NCBI GenBank assembly: GCA_021234155.1 | Contig: JAJEKV010000002.1 | Span: 25,288,617-25,352,616, forward strand | Length of the DNA: 64,000 nt | Direction of reading: 5' to 3' | Source of the DNA: Isoetes taiwanensis | Lineage: Eukaryota > Streptophyta > Lycopodiopsida > Isoetales > Isoetaceae | Shown here: positions 1-12,835 of the stretch, one piece after another | Position numbering within the stretch: the first letter of the stretch is position 1 | Layout: the number at the start of each line of letters is the position of its first letter | The notes under the pieces: generated by a model | Told to the model about the DNA's origin: nothing | Databases searched by the model: none | What the model saw: only the letters and a program-made list of their open reading frames with translations | Made by a program: the position numbers and the translations under genes

Positions 1-473
1 AAATGTTCGCGTATTTCAAAGTTTTCATGAGTGTGATTTGGCACTGCTAATTCCTTATTTAGCTCTCTCCTCTGCATATAAACAATCTGGCCTTCTCACA
101 GATCCTAATACTTTGTTTAACATACAATTTTATTAGAGTAATTCTCCAGGATTGGAACTCCTGAATTTGGATATACTTTTCTGTTCTTATATCAACCCAG
201 TGGTTCTACAGCTATGGTCCTATAGTCAAGGCAATGGTTTTTCAGACATACTTGAGTGTTGATATTAGAGATTTATGTGTGAGAAAATTTGTCTTCAGTG
301 TTTTGTACCAAAAACACCTGATAACAATTTTTTCTTAGAATGAGCCAATTCTCTGTAGTTTGAGTAATGTGGCATATGTTTTTTACAGATACATCCCTTC
401 TGTAACAATCTCTTCTAATAAACTGCTTAATTATGAATTGACTGCATTAAATATCATAAATATGCTCTTTCAG

Positions 474-1077
474 GGTCCACCTAGGCCATCCTATATGCAC
501 TTGGGGGACAACCAGGTAACAACTGGCAACAATATTGAATTGAAAGACTTTCATTCCAAGTAAATAACTAATTCCCACTCAATCTCTTCATTTCAGCTTG
601 GAAAGCAAATGGCGTCTATGTTCTGCTTCTATGAGAAAAGAAGCTTTTTTACCTGTAATCAACGTGTTGGACCTGAGGTCTCTCTTATCTTATCTTATTT
701 CTTGTTTTTGCTGTTAGAGATTTTGTATTAAGCAACTTTAATTGTCTTTTAGGTCAAATATGTTGAATTCGATACGAGATTTGGTCTGCTATTTAGGATG
801 TTTGACCCATCTAAAACAATCCAATTGGAGATGATGGTGGCAGGTTTTCTGATTTTACCTGAGCACATGATACTTTGCGGATTTGAAATACTAAATTTAC
901 TTTGACACTCAGGACCATAGCAGAGTATGTGCAGGGTTGTACCACGTGCACTTGGGAAGATCTTGATATTTCAAGCTGCGATATAAGCTGTGATGGCATT
1001 TCAGAAGTTCTAGGTGCTCTATCAGCTAAAACTGTTGGGCTACGCAGCTTATCTATTGCAGATAATTATCTTGGGAT
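474..1077 (+). CDS. Leucine-rich-repeat protein, exons a-d (partial)
   Basis: Four candidate exons join in phase: 474-515, 597-677, 753-843 and 924-1077, each with an AG acceptor and a GT donor. The first three encode a region I do not recognise (GPPRPSYMHLGDNQ, then LGKQMASMF..., then VKYVEFDTRFG...). The fourth encodes a ribonuclease-inhibitor-type LRR, with LDISSCDISCDGI followed by LRSLSIADNYLG. No start codon is visible, so the gene begins further left or outside the window. LRRs of this type occur in several plant families, TONSOKU among them, but I cannot assign one. The phase agreement across four exons makes a real gene likely; the product name is inferred from the LRR pattern only. 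Confidence 0.55.
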
Positions 1078-1525
1078 GTAAGCTCTCAACATATTTAAGG
1101 TTGTTTGCAGGATCAAAATGTTAAGACTTACCCTAGAAAGTTTGCATTTACTTTTTATTTTGTTTTAACTGTCATGCTTTATTGCTGTATCTTGTGCTAT
1201 GTCCACATCATATAGCTGATTGCCGTGTACAATTATTAGTTACATCCTTTTGTGAGTCAAGTTTCTTAGGTGCCTTCAAGCTTGTATTCTCTTGCTTTCT
1301 CGAAACTCCTCACAGAATTGGGGACACAGTCGTCTTGGACCTTACAAAGATCCCTAAGGCCTTGCAAAAATTGGATCAAGATCTCTAAGCAGGAACCCTT
1401 CTCTCTAGGCAAGAGCAGGGAAACTAACTTCATGAGGATCAGCAGAAACGTCTTGGGGCAGTAGGAGCAGCAGCTTTCAATCAATCTTGGCACATATTAG
1501 ATGAGGATAAGAAGGTGCAGTTTGG

Positions 1526-1809
1526 GAGGTTGTGAAGCAATTTTGAGCAAAAAAGTCTTCTGAGTCCTACTGGAACTGAGGAGACGAGGCCAGTCCACAT
1601 GTATTTCTACTAGATGTCAATCAGTAATCAAATTAGTGCTATATCAGCTTAAAGTACACGTAACTGCGAGGTTGTGAAGGAATTTTGAGCAAAGAAGTCT
1701 TTAAGTCCTACTGGAATTGAGGAGACGAGGCCAGTCCACATGTATCTCTACTAGCTATCAATTTGTAGTCAGATTAGTGCTATATTGGTGTAAAGTACAC
1801 GTGGGCCAC
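1526..1809. repeat. Two-unit direct tandem repeat, period 142 bp
   Basis: The stretch beginning gaggttgtgaag at 1,526 starts again at 1,668 and runs in parallel to about 1,809 with scattered substitutions. Both units carry gaggagacgaggccagtcc. It lies in the large intron between LRR exons d and e. I see no coding capacity and no terminal inverted repeats. Confidence 0.75.
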
Positions 1810-2597
1810 ATTATAACTTTAAAGTACTTGTTCCAACGGTGTTCAACATGGACACCTACATTAACAAAGTGGTTTAGTCGAGCGGCATTTAACATGATGC
1901 CACAATGTACAAATAACTAGCTTTGTGTATTTATTTACTTAACAATCACTCATCCTTTCCGTATGACAGGCCGAGCAAGGTTTTGTCCAAAATATAGTCA
2001 AGAGGATTTGGTATGTTAAAGCTACTTCTGACAGAGGAAAGTTCCGTCAGCCAAATTGGCATGATACTTAAATCGTACTTAGATGCAAAAATTTTGCCCA
2101 GATAATTGATAACAAAAGGGACTCAACTAGATTTTAAGTTCTAATATTATCATGTACATAGGCTTAAAATAGCTAGTTTATTATAGATGCTGAGGTTTAG
2201 GCTTGTTGTGGTGGTACTCAAGAAATGATTTGGCTTGCTCATCTTCTTGAAGATCCATGGTGAACCTTGGTGATTTAACCCATGTGTCAATAAATGGAAT
2301 CTGGTGCAGTACTCCTTATAGCAGATGGCTTTTGAGTTCAAGCACGTGATACAATCAGACCACGTCATCAGCTTAACTTTATAATCTGATAAGAGTTCAA
2401 AATGTATTGTTGAACTGGAACTAACATATGTAATATAATAGATGAACGGCTGAGGCTGACACAGGCCATGTACAGTTATTAGTTGGTTGCTTTTTGTGAG
2501 TCAATTTCTTGGATACCTATTCTTTCTTTTGCTCTTTATTCTCACACCTTTATTCTCTAGTGATCCATTCTTGTGTTTTCTACACATCCTCTCGCAG

Positions 2598-3980
2598 GTC
2601 CAGATCCATTGGTTTGGCAAGGTTCCTTACCGGGGCACGGTTCAAAGTCTCAATATGTCAGAAGTTGGTCTTGGTTCGACTGGCTGTTCAATAGAACTTC
2701 AAAAAGCATTGATCAATACTCATAGTCTTAAAACAACTTAATATTAGGTTGGGAGACTGGTTTCTTGTATGATGTTATTGACTCAAATACTCAAATATTA
2801 AGATCAAAGGCTTGTCTAAATTAGCTTTTAATGTGTGATCTCATAGTAAAAATCGTATTGGACGAGCTGGAGCAAATCTACTATCAGAAGTCATACTAAA
2901 GGTGAAAGGTGGCTTGGATAGTTTAGACGCAAGTTTTAATCTTCTTGATTTGGAAAGTATGCAAGACCTTGCCATGGCTCTACAGTCCAGGTTGACAGCA
3001 AATCCACGTAAGTTCCACAATCCTTGACTGTAGCTACAGTGTCAGGGTCGATATGTTATTGAATAACAACCAACTATAGCAAAATGAATCAGTTTTTTTG
3101 TTGCTGAACTTTAGAACGTTTAAAAAGTATCCTACTGTTCACCAAAATACAAGGAACATTCAGGAACGGAAGGTTGAAAACATTCTGAAGTTCATGAAAT
3201 TGATAAAGGACTGCAGCGGCTTACATTGAATCCTTAATGTGATAAAGATAGCCTCTATGATTTTTCTTGAAAGTAATATTAGAACCCTCCTAGATCATTT
3301 TTGCAATCACTTTATTGCTTCTAAAATGATAGTACCATGGCAGCCATTTGTGAACCCTTGCATGTCATACCTTTTCCATTCCTTTTGCACTTACTGTTCT
3401 ATCTTCTTACTTTCATACCATGTCGTGATTATATGTATGATGTGCAGGAATAAGTTAGGAGTTGGTATGCTTAGGGGAACAGGAGAGAGTGATTTATTGT
3501 CACCCCTAGACGTAAATATTAACAGCATTGTAGATGCCTGAGTGGTTTAAATATGTTAGTTGTTGTGATTTCAATATTAGTGAGTCATCTATGTATTTTG
3601 TCTAAGCTTTTGCATTAAAAAGCCACGCGTCATGGCTTATTTGTGTCTAGGTTTAAGGCGCCTAGTCTAGAGAATATCCATAATATTCTATGTCTATTAT
3701 TGATCTTGTAATCTGGACCATTCTGATGCCATGTCATGAATCCTAATCACATGTCGTGTTCTAATGGGGCGTGGCTTGTGGCACATTGTACTTATCGGAA
3801 GTCTAGAAGTGATTAAAGTGTGATTAAATTGCTAGCTGGTGCATACGATTGTTCATGTCTCATGTAGATTTATTTATTGATGTTAGTAGTTAGATTTATG
3901 ATTAATGTGCTGTTCTATACAAATGTTTCAGGGCGAATTAAAAAACTTGATTTACGTGGAAATCCTGGTTCTTTTCTTGC
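2598..3980 (+). CDS. Leucine-rich-repeat protein, downstream exons (partial, possibly decayed)
   Basis: Further LRR-coding pieces continue the 474-1077 gene. One exon starts at 2,598 after a CAG acceptor and contains SLNMSEVGLGSTGC. Another piece, ending at 3,007 before GTAAGT, has NRIGRAGANLLSEV followed by LDSLDASFNLLDLES. A short piece starts near 3,449 (NKLGVGML), and one starts at 3,932 with RIKKLDLRGNP. The exon at 2,598 does not hold one frame: entry from exon d gives SRSIGLARFLTG, then the LRR core is in another frame, and a stop follows SLKTT near 2,741. So the gene is either pseudogenised or carries one indel. No terminal stop could be fixed. Confidence 0.45.
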
Positions 3981-4019
3981 TTTAACTATTGGTTTTTTTT
4001 ACTCTTCATGTACAAAATG

Positions 4020-7000
4020 GCTCTACAATTCTGTTGGAGAGTACAAATTATGATCCTTGTGTTCCACATTTACATGATGATGAGCCATAAGTGAGGAACA
4101 TATTGAAATAAGCAAAACACCAGGCAAATTTGTGTATGGAAGTGAGCATGGCTAGCGTTGTGCAATTTTCAGGTGCTGATAATCTCGGACCTTTCTTTTG
4201 TGTATAAACATTTGGATGGCATGTAGATAGCGTGGACAAATTTATTTGATTTGGACACCACATTTCCCCTTGAGAATGTGGCAATACCTAATTGTTAACG
4301 AATAGTGAATGGGACTAGACATGTTGATCTGGCACGTGTTATTTTCCTAGAGAACCTTGAAGGTTCAGGCATTGCATATCTAGGCTCTGGAGCATAATGT
4401 AGTTTCATTCGGTTGCATTGGACCTTGTTGTACCCTCTTAAGTTACCTCTTTGCAAGTTTGCTCTCTCTTTCATCTTAATCATTCTACATCGCTACTATT
4501 GGGCCTTAAAACTCCAGGAAACGAAAGGTTACTCGAATCAAGGGCATTTATGCCTGGTACTCCAGTAGTTATTTTTGTCCTCATCTTAACTTAAAGGGCA
4601 CTCACTATCGAGGATTTCCCTTATTTGGAGATTATTGTTCAAAATATGGTTCATCACTCATCTTGTGAATCTTTTTATATCTACAAGAATTTAGCGCTGG
4701 CAGAGCCATTGCCCTTTTAACCGTGGCAGCTAAGTATAGATATGAGTTTGAGGATGTCGCGCATGCTATTGATTTTTATTTTATTTATTTTATTTATTTA
4801 TTTATTATTATTTTTTTAATCAAATGTTGTACATGATGAAAGCAAAATAAAGTGTATAATTTGATGCATATCCTTGCAATAAAGGCAAGTATAAGGAAAT
4901 AGTCCAAGGACCTAAGGTCTATACAAGATATGTAAAGGGAAAAACATTATGGAAGATATATATCCCTTTAGTGATGATAAAAATATACTAATGGCTTAAA
5001 GACCTATAGGAACAAGGTGCTACGCACGGAGGGTTGCCCTCCATGGTCGGAGAGTGAAGTGGCTTAAATCATAGTTCAAAATCATGTGTTGACAATCAAT
5101 TCAAATTGCTACATCTAGACAATAGAATACTTGATACCATGACTTTATGGGAATCCGCCTCTCCCTCTCCCTCTCAACCCTTCCCCCCCTTCCCCCCGAA
5201 ATAGCCATTTTGTAGACGATGAATGCATGAAAGGGAGGCCTACTTACATTTATTGCGTCGTGACTTAAAATGTTTGCTCAAAAGCGCTATTATTTTGCTT
5301 AAAAACTATATAAGCTTGTCTGCAGAGGCATGTATTTATAATGCATATGAAGCATATGACTTTAATTCAATAAGCTTCTACAAGCATCTTTCTTGTCTCA
5401 ACCGATATAAAAGTTGTAAGTAGCCTCTTTGACCAGGTTTTAAGTACCTGTCATGCTAGAATACGAACAAATGAATTTTTCAAATTGATAGCAATATTAT
5501 GAATTTAGAATTGTTGGCAATATATGGTGCTATATCCAAGAAAGAGACGTGTGGAATTTCAATTCAGATTCAAATTAAAATCATGGAGAATTTAGTACCA
5601 TCTGAAACAAAAGATAACACATATTCTTAACTTGAAAATTTGGAATAATGGCATCTTTTAAGTTACGTTGAATGTTGCGAACCTGATTCTTACCAAACCA
5701 GACTAACAACTTAATGATTGTCAATCCACGTATCATGTCTTTTATGGTTAATGAGAATGAGTCTGTTCATTTTTCCAGTTAGATGGTAGGAGATCTTGCA
5801 AAAATCTATGATGCTCAACCTACTTTCAACTTGTTGCTTCATAGGGATGAGAATCCTAGACCCCTTATATCAGGATATCTTAAAGGTGGTCAAACCGAAC
5901 ATGCTTTAACTTATACCCAAGAATGCAGAACAATAGCATATATCATACTCTTGTAGCTTTGTTTAGAGCTTGCACTAAGTTCAACAGATTCATATTTAGG
6001 TTCAAACTAATAGCGCAGCTCCACATCGTTGTGTTTCAGAGAAATGATAAGGGTATTTGTTATTTTGGTGGTTTAGGCTTGGGGGGGCGTTAGTTCACCT
6101 ATAGTGGAGAATAGGTGAGCAGGCTCACATGGATCAGCATTGCTTACCCGTGGCGAAAAAGGAAATCAATGACTACAAGTACGCAATTTGGCTTGTACTT
6201 TTCGGACGAATCAATCACCACTGGAATGGAATGCAAAGAAAAATTCTCAACTTCCCCATCTGTAAATAAAGTGAATATGAGTTAACTGAGGTAGATGCAT
6301 TTATGCATTAATATAATCTCAACATTTATGTCAACCTTTATTGAAGGGTACAAAATCTGATGGCATCTTCAGATCATAACAAAATAAAATATCCCTTTTG
6401 TAGGTCTCACCCTCTATAAAGGATGGAAGGATGGGGAGTCATTCATAAAACGACACTAGACCTATTATCAAATATGTTTCTTGGCATTAAAACATTTTAG
6501 CAAATTCACAAGATCATATGAAACCCTCAATATAGAAATTTACTTTTATTTCAAAGTATGGAGCTGCAGCTCTTTCCAAGGAGAAATATGGAGGTGAATC
6601 AAAACATGTCACAACTGGATATTGCTGTGATAGACAGGTTCTATCAGTAGTTAAATGATATACATGGTAACATGTTTACTCGTCAAAATGCAGCAACTTG
6701 AAATATTTGCAACCATGTATTATATTTGCAGCAAATATGTGAAATTGCATATGTATAGTATAACATTGAACGGTCAGATTCAATCGAGTTGAGTTCATCT
6801 ATGAACATGAAACCCATTCGTTCAAAGAAGTAATTTAGAAAAAGACGAAAAGGTTGAGAACAAGGTGGTTTCATGAAAAACTTTCTTAAAAGAAAAACAA
6901 ACTCCTTTGGTAAACATAACATCAAGGCTAGTCACCGATGTGTGCTTTTCTGCTGTATTGCTACACTTAAAGTGCTCCTATGTTGTTTATGCAAAATATT

Positions 7001-7700
7001 TAGTTCCAAAGGGAATTACTAATTGCCAAAAAACAGAAACCATGTAATTTACATATTATATTGCCACCGTGAATGTAATTCTAGGCAAGAGGATAGGACT
7101 ACCCTACCTCATCATGCCATCCCCAAATTAGGCCACCACTCTTCTAAAACAACACCAGAGATCAGAGGCATTAATAGAGAAGAACGTACCTAAAAATGTA
7201 AGGTACGTTAAAGTGCTCCTTTCTTTTCCAAGTCCCAAAGTTCCTTTCTTTTCCAAGTCCTATAAACTAATTTTCCACAAGTCATAGCATGCAGCATATT
7301 GTATGTATAACTATAAAAACAACTAAAAGACAAAAATGCCCCAGATCATTCAAAAATCGCGTAGCCTCTATCCAGCATCCAGTACAGTTTCTTAAATAAC
7401 TTTAAAAATAGCACCCAATAGCAGTCGGCCATGTACTTGTATTTTTTTTACGTGGGAAGTTAACAGCTTTCATGTTCCCAACAATCACATTTACAAACTT
7501 TCTAATGGCATCTTTTCTTAAGATACCATGTAATCTTAATAGTTAGTCAACTATCAACAATTCTATACATTGCTGGTTTGCAGTTCTTAAAATGTACAAG
7601 AGTTGATATGGCTATCTCTAATGTTCAACACCCGAATGCAAAAAAAAGAGGAGAAAATGATTAAGGTCTCCATTTCTCAAGTCCACTTATCTAGACATCA
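4020..7700. other. Non-coding stretch, no gene recognised
   Basis: Nothing here reads as a conserved protein on either strand; the open frames are short and compositionally random. There is AT-rich low-complexity sequence of TTTA type at about 4,771-4,820 and a pyrimidine run (ctccctctccctctc type) near 5,157-5,200. No tRNA, rRNA or transposon terminus was found. Confidence 0.5.
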
Positions 7701-7771
7701 ATGAATGACATGATGTATTCAGCACAAAACTGTGTATTTGGAAGGAATCCGTTATCCTGCCAAAATGAGAA

Positions 7772-9805
7772 TTACAGGTTCAACAATTTTAGTTGCTTGT
7801 TTCTTTTTCTTTGCTTGCGCTTGGAAGATGAACTTTCTACTCTCTTTTCAAGAGGTCTTTCTGCTGATTGCGCAGAACTTTCAGAATTCGATGTGCCAAT
7901 GTCAGTGCATTTAGTGGAATCTGTTTCCATCGGTATTGCATTTGCAAACCAAGCCACATGTTTCTTTAAAACTAGTGGGGTTTTCTCTCTCCCTGCGAGT
8001 ACATCATTTTCAGGAGTAGCATCCTCAGAAGCACAGAGGCCAAGCAGCAAAGATGCTGCAAACTCAGTTGAATTAGGTCTCAGCAAAGGAACTAAACAGC
8101 TTTACTTAAAACTGTTTCTCCATTATTCCGCTCTTTGGTGGGCTCCATTACTTCATTGCTTGATGCCAACGTAGCTTGATCTGATTCACTGACTTTATTT
8201 TCCTCCTGTTTGTGATTTTCTTGATTTGCAATGTTGATTTATGCATCTCGAAATGGTCTTCTATTTGGAACTCTGTAATCATTTTCAGTTGAGGAGGCTC
8301 ATTTGGAACTGAATTCAGCTCAAGCCCCCCACCAGTAACAGAAGTCTTTACAACTTTCTTATGATCTGCCTTTGTACCTTGGCAGTCCAAAAGGGTGGAA
8401 AACTTTCCTTGGTCCCAAAATAATCTAGGAGTTTGAATGTGACTCACCTGTGATCCATCTACTGTGTACTCCATGGAAGGATCATAAAAGGATTTGGAGT
8501 TGGAGAAAAACGAATTTTGCAATGCCGTGTTTGATGCATGTACCTGTATCTGATGACGAAGTGCTCCAACTTGTAAAGTGGCTACTTGATGGAGCTGCTG
8601 TGCAGTCTGATGCACGGGCACATAACCATACCATAAGCCAGCATCTATCTTTGAATTTGAAATACCATTATTCGTAAGAGTAGTTCTTAGACTGTTGCAG
8701 ATGGTATGTCAACAGTTGCATGGTGCCCTTCTAAATCATGTGCATTGTCACCTTGCCAGAAGTATTGGGAGTTGTTTTTTGATATGTGTTCATTATAGCC
8801 AACGTAACCATTGTAAAATCCATAAAAGGGTGGAGCTGGAGAGCTTCCAGACAACTTCACAGGAGGGCCTTTAGGATCTGCTCCTGGTGGTTGTTGTTGG
8901 GTTCATTGCAGTGAGGGTTTTCTTAACCCATGGTCGCCATTTTGATAAATGTATATGCTTGGATGCCTTCCATTTTCTATCACGTCATTGCCATATTTCC
9001 TTTGTACTTGTGATGACGCAACTTGACACCTTGCGTCTTGTTCTGCTTTTGCAGAAACAAAAGCCTGTGGATGTACATTAATCCATGTCAGACATATAAG
9101 AGTGCATTCTCCAGGCTAAAAGGGAAGAAAACTGTGAACCTACACATGAATTTGCTAAGTATATGTACACCTTAAATTTCTTAGCAAGTATTGCTGCCAT
9201 GACTAGAACACAAAAGCTGGCATCATGCCGCAACATAGAACTATAAAGATCTTGCAGGAAATGCATGCATTGAATGAGTTTTAACAATGACTTGCAAACT
9301 TAGAAGCCCAATTTGAGACGCGAGCAAGATGAATATGAAGGATCCATATTGAGAAAAGATGCTGGAAAGAGAGCATAAAATTCTGTCTACTATGGGGAAT
9401 AAAGTTGCCAACCTATAAGAACCAATGTGCGTTGGAAACTCCTCCGTGTAGTGTTTTCTCTATTTTGTTACTGCATGATATCTGGCTAAACTTTGTATCA
9501 TCATCTTCTGGTTCTGGTTCCTTCTCAAGATTGAAGCTCTGTATTTCCTTAGTCCCATTGCTGCCATTCACCTTCAAATCGAGGGAGATCTTTCCAAGTC
9601 AACGTCTACATTTCGTATGAGTACGCCAGTTTGGTGGCTTACTGGCCTGGACAATTCTTATATCCCTGGACTCCTTTGCCTTTCTCCATGCTAAGTTCAA
9701 ACTCAAGCATGGACTATCAGGCTCATCCTGGAGATTATCCTTTACATTTTCATACTTAGCAAAACTGCAAAACTTCAAAAAATACTCAGCGTTATAGCCG
9801 ACCAC
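7772..9805 (-). pseudogene. Unidentified coding locus on the minus strand, broken in several frames
   Basis: Read leftward on the minus strand, protein-like segments follow one another but change frame. They are: a segment near 9,805-9,600 (AWRKAKESRDIRIVQASKPP); an acidic one near 9,590-9,480 (SFNLEKEPEPEDDD); a Gly/Tyr/Pro-rich one at about 8,880-8,690 (PPFYGFYNGYVGY, then YFWQGDNAHDLEGHH); one at 8,660-8,250 (AGLWYGYVPVHQTAQQLHQ); a charged one at 8,235-8,105 (KQEENKVSESDQ); and a lysine-rich tail ending near 7,772 (SSSSKRKQRKRNKQ). At least three frame changes are needed, and only some could be introns. The segments share a hydrophilic, nuclear-protein-like composition, so one decayed gene is likely. 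I do not recognise the family. Confidence 0.4.
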
Positions 9806-9819
9806 ATATCTTCCACAAT

Positions 9820-11671
9820 GAAAGAAAGGAACTCCGATCTCTTTTCCTTAAAATTGCCCATGCATATATTGAAGCAACAGTGCTTAGAAAACTTAGCGAA
9901 ACCTTTGTTGCAAGCCTCCAGGAACTTCAAAACCGGATGCAATCTTTTGCCTGGTCACCGTAATGCCCGGCACTACTATTCTGACCGCCAGTTTACAGGC
10001 AACACTGGTTTGTAGCAGTCATCGGCATATCCTAGGTATATTCCAGCATATACCTAAGATATGCCATAAACCCACATAAACAAGGGTTTGGGGCAACCCA
10101 AAAATATCCCTCCAATGATGATAAGCGTATACTAATGGCCTAAGACCTTTAGAAAAAATATTAACTCAAAAGGTGATAATAAAATGTAATAGGTGATAAC
10201 TTATTACAGCCGCCCAAAATAATGAAAATTGATGAGCAGAGGCTGGTGTTTAAGGCTTGAGTTCCCCAATGAAACAGGACTAAAGACTTTTCAACACGAG
10301 AGGAGAGAGGGCATGAGGTGAACACGATGTCAAGTAAAAAAACTTGAACAACATCATTAGGGAGAGGACAAAAAACTCGGTTTGGGGCATGCAAACCTAT
10401 GAAATCGCACTTTCAAGAGAACACAAAGTGCAAGGGAGAGGATCCAAAGCATACCAAGCACTACAAGTTCTCCTGAAAAGTTTGCATCATGGAACTAACA
10501 TGCATTAGGGCGCATAACGAGGGAGTGCTCTCAAGAATTCAAAGTCAGGATATTATTAAAAGGGACATCTGGATAAATTATACATACAATGGGGATATAC
10601 AACATACAAGGCCCATGAAACCCGTCTCATTAGGTACTAGAACAAACATACCTCTAAGTGGCTCAGTTGACCATTTACTATAACAAGCATGTATTTAAGG
10701 GCCAATCTTCATAATGTCATGGTATCAAATTGAAGTAACAATTTTGATTGATTGTGAAAACATGAAATTGAAGTATGATTTAAACCACTTCACCCTCATG
10801 CCATGGAGGGCAAACCTCTGTGCGCAGCACCTTGTTTCTCTTGACGTGGCTTTAACATGACAACCGTAAAAAAATTCATCCAAAAGTCCACAAAGACCCC
10901 GTGTATTTTTTTTTTCAAACATGACCATGGTTGATAAATAAGGCTCTCGGATATGGAGGTGCAAAAAAGACAAGCATAACTCAAAGTTTTGCTTCTCTTT
11001 TACGTCAAGGAAATTTGTATAAATTCTTGTCCCATCCAATTTTATGGCGCCACATGGTGACCATTCTATTCAAGAATGGAAAATTGATAAAGCCATTCTA
11101 GTATGACCTGTTATAGCCAGTTACTGCACAATCAAGAACCTGCGTGAAGCTTCAGTCAAGCAAACGGCAGGAAATGACTAAACCAACTTTGACAAGACTT
11201 CATAGCCAAATTCTCTGAAACTCCATAGTCAAACTTCGGTTGAACTTCTTAGCCAAACTCCAGCTGAATTCCATAGCCAAACTCTGGGTGAAACCTGAAT
11301 CCCTCTTCAAACTCCGGCTAAATTCCATAGCCAAACTCTGGCTGAAACCTGAATCCCGCTTCCCTTAATGTTGTAGCATCGCCATAGCCAAAGTCTTGCT
11401 TTCCTTAACGTTGTGGAATGGCCGAGGTCGACCATTCTATTTGAGCTAGTCAAGCTACCGCCTTTGCCTGGCTGGAGATAGCCGATGGGCCCTGTAAAAC
11501 GTAATGCCCCCCCTGCTATTCCATGTAACATAAAACAACCTACAACAAATTCTGCCTCTCGCAATGCTCGCCATGTGTTAACTGTACTTTCTCGAAATTG
11601 TCGTTTATGCAAAACATACCACTTTACATTCTTGAGTACGCGTATATTACCAAAATACCTTTGATATTTGG
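9820..11671. other. Non-coding stretch left of the large duplication
   Basis: No supported gene. At about 11,206-11,362 there is an imperfect tandem repeat whose units contain ccatagccaaactc and gaaacctgaatccc. The open frames at 11,307-11,612 (-) and 10,725-11,039 (-) show no family signal. The stretch ends at 11,672, where identity with 41,869 begins. Confidence 0.5.
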
Positions 11672-12503
11672 ATTATTTTGATCAACAAAATGCAACTGTG
11701 TTTTGAAGTATTTAGTGGCAAATTTTACTTAAAATCCCACAAACCAACGCTAAATTTTTTTCCCACTATGGTTTGCCATCGCTGCAAGCAACATAGATTT
11801 CCCAGAGGGAAATTTTGGCTATACAAGGGAAGCAACAAGGGATTTCCTATTTTGAAGTTTTGGGCAATTGTAGCTGGGGGATTTGGACGATTACTATGCA
11901 GGGAAATAGCTGGAAGCAAGAATTAGATTTGTGCTCTTCAAGATCCTGTGAGCCCTGGCAAACCTTTTGTTTTCATTTGCCGAGAAAAAATTTTGCCTGC
12001 AAAATCTTCGGAGCTCCTGGTGTTGATGTCGGTGTTGTCGATGATAAGCAATTCCTTGCCTTAAAATTGAAATGAATGGTGAACAAGGACAACACCTGCT
12101 GAGTAAGCTCTTAACGGTGATACTATGGAATTATAGGAGTACATGGGTAGGCTTGCTTTTGTCCAAACCGAGGCGAGGAATAACTTAGAGCAATAGTGCA
12201 AAACAAGTCAAAATCGAGCCGAGCCGAGGCCGAGGCCGAGCCGAGGAATATGTTAAAAGAAAAGGGCTCGCCCGTAGCCTTATTTTATAAAGTTATTAAG
12301 TTACTAGTAACAGTGCCCAGCATTGCTGGGCATAAGTTGGAAACCTGTAAATGATCATCAGTCTCGCCAGAGAGAGAGAGAGAGATGCCTTGGCCACATG
12401 CAGACTTAGAGTAGGTGAGAAAGAATACGAGAGAATACGAGAGGTGAGAGATAATGAGAGATGGGTGAGAGTGGGAAAACTCGACTCTCACCTTGAGAGA
12501 TGA
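11672..12503. other. Left edge of the duplicated unit, no assigned gene
   Basis: An open frame at 11,815-12,075 (+) ends in VDVGVVDDKQFLALKLK. Its counterpart at about 42,005-42,280 is broken, so conservation cannot be tested. A short GC-rich repeat of ccgagg/ccgagc units sits at about 12,213-12,246, and GAGA-rich sequence at about 12,368-12,475. I see no recognisable domain. Confidence 0.4.
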
Positions 12504-12510
12504 TTCGCCC

Positions 12511-12525
12511 CTAACAGCCGTTAGG
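12511..12525 (+). repeat. Candidate left terminal inverted repeat of the Harbinger element
   Basis: The sequence ctaacagccgttagg matches the reverse complement of 16,873-16,890 except for two extra bases (GT) in the right copy. It lies outside both element genes. The motif is short and partly palindromic, so chance is possible. Confidence 0.3.
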
Positions 12526-12835
12526 AGCGTTTCCATTAACCACTAACTTAACAACCCCCTAAAATTATGTCGCCTGAATGTCATGACTGAAAACTTTCCC
12601 TCATCGAAATTCCGGGGTGTCATTTTCCCCTGTTTTTTGGTCTTCAATGCCACGCAATTCCTTGAATTCCCTCTAATTCTTCCATCCGCGCTATTAATTT
12701 CCGTTCTAGAGGTATTTCTCAGCCCTTTCAATCCTTATTTATTCAATTGAATTCGATCTTACATTGTTCTGTTATCAAATTCTAGCCTAGCAGATATTGT
12801 TTCTTGGTTGATTAGCTTGATTTCTATAGACTCCA

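Noticed and set aside
8148-8621. A free-standing 157-residue gene
   Set aside because: Its reading continues upstream in the same frame and downstream in another frame; it is part of the broken locus at 7,772-9,805.
11815-12075. Small gene at the left edge of the unit
   Set aside because: No family signal, and conservation cannot be tested because copy 2 is error-rich.
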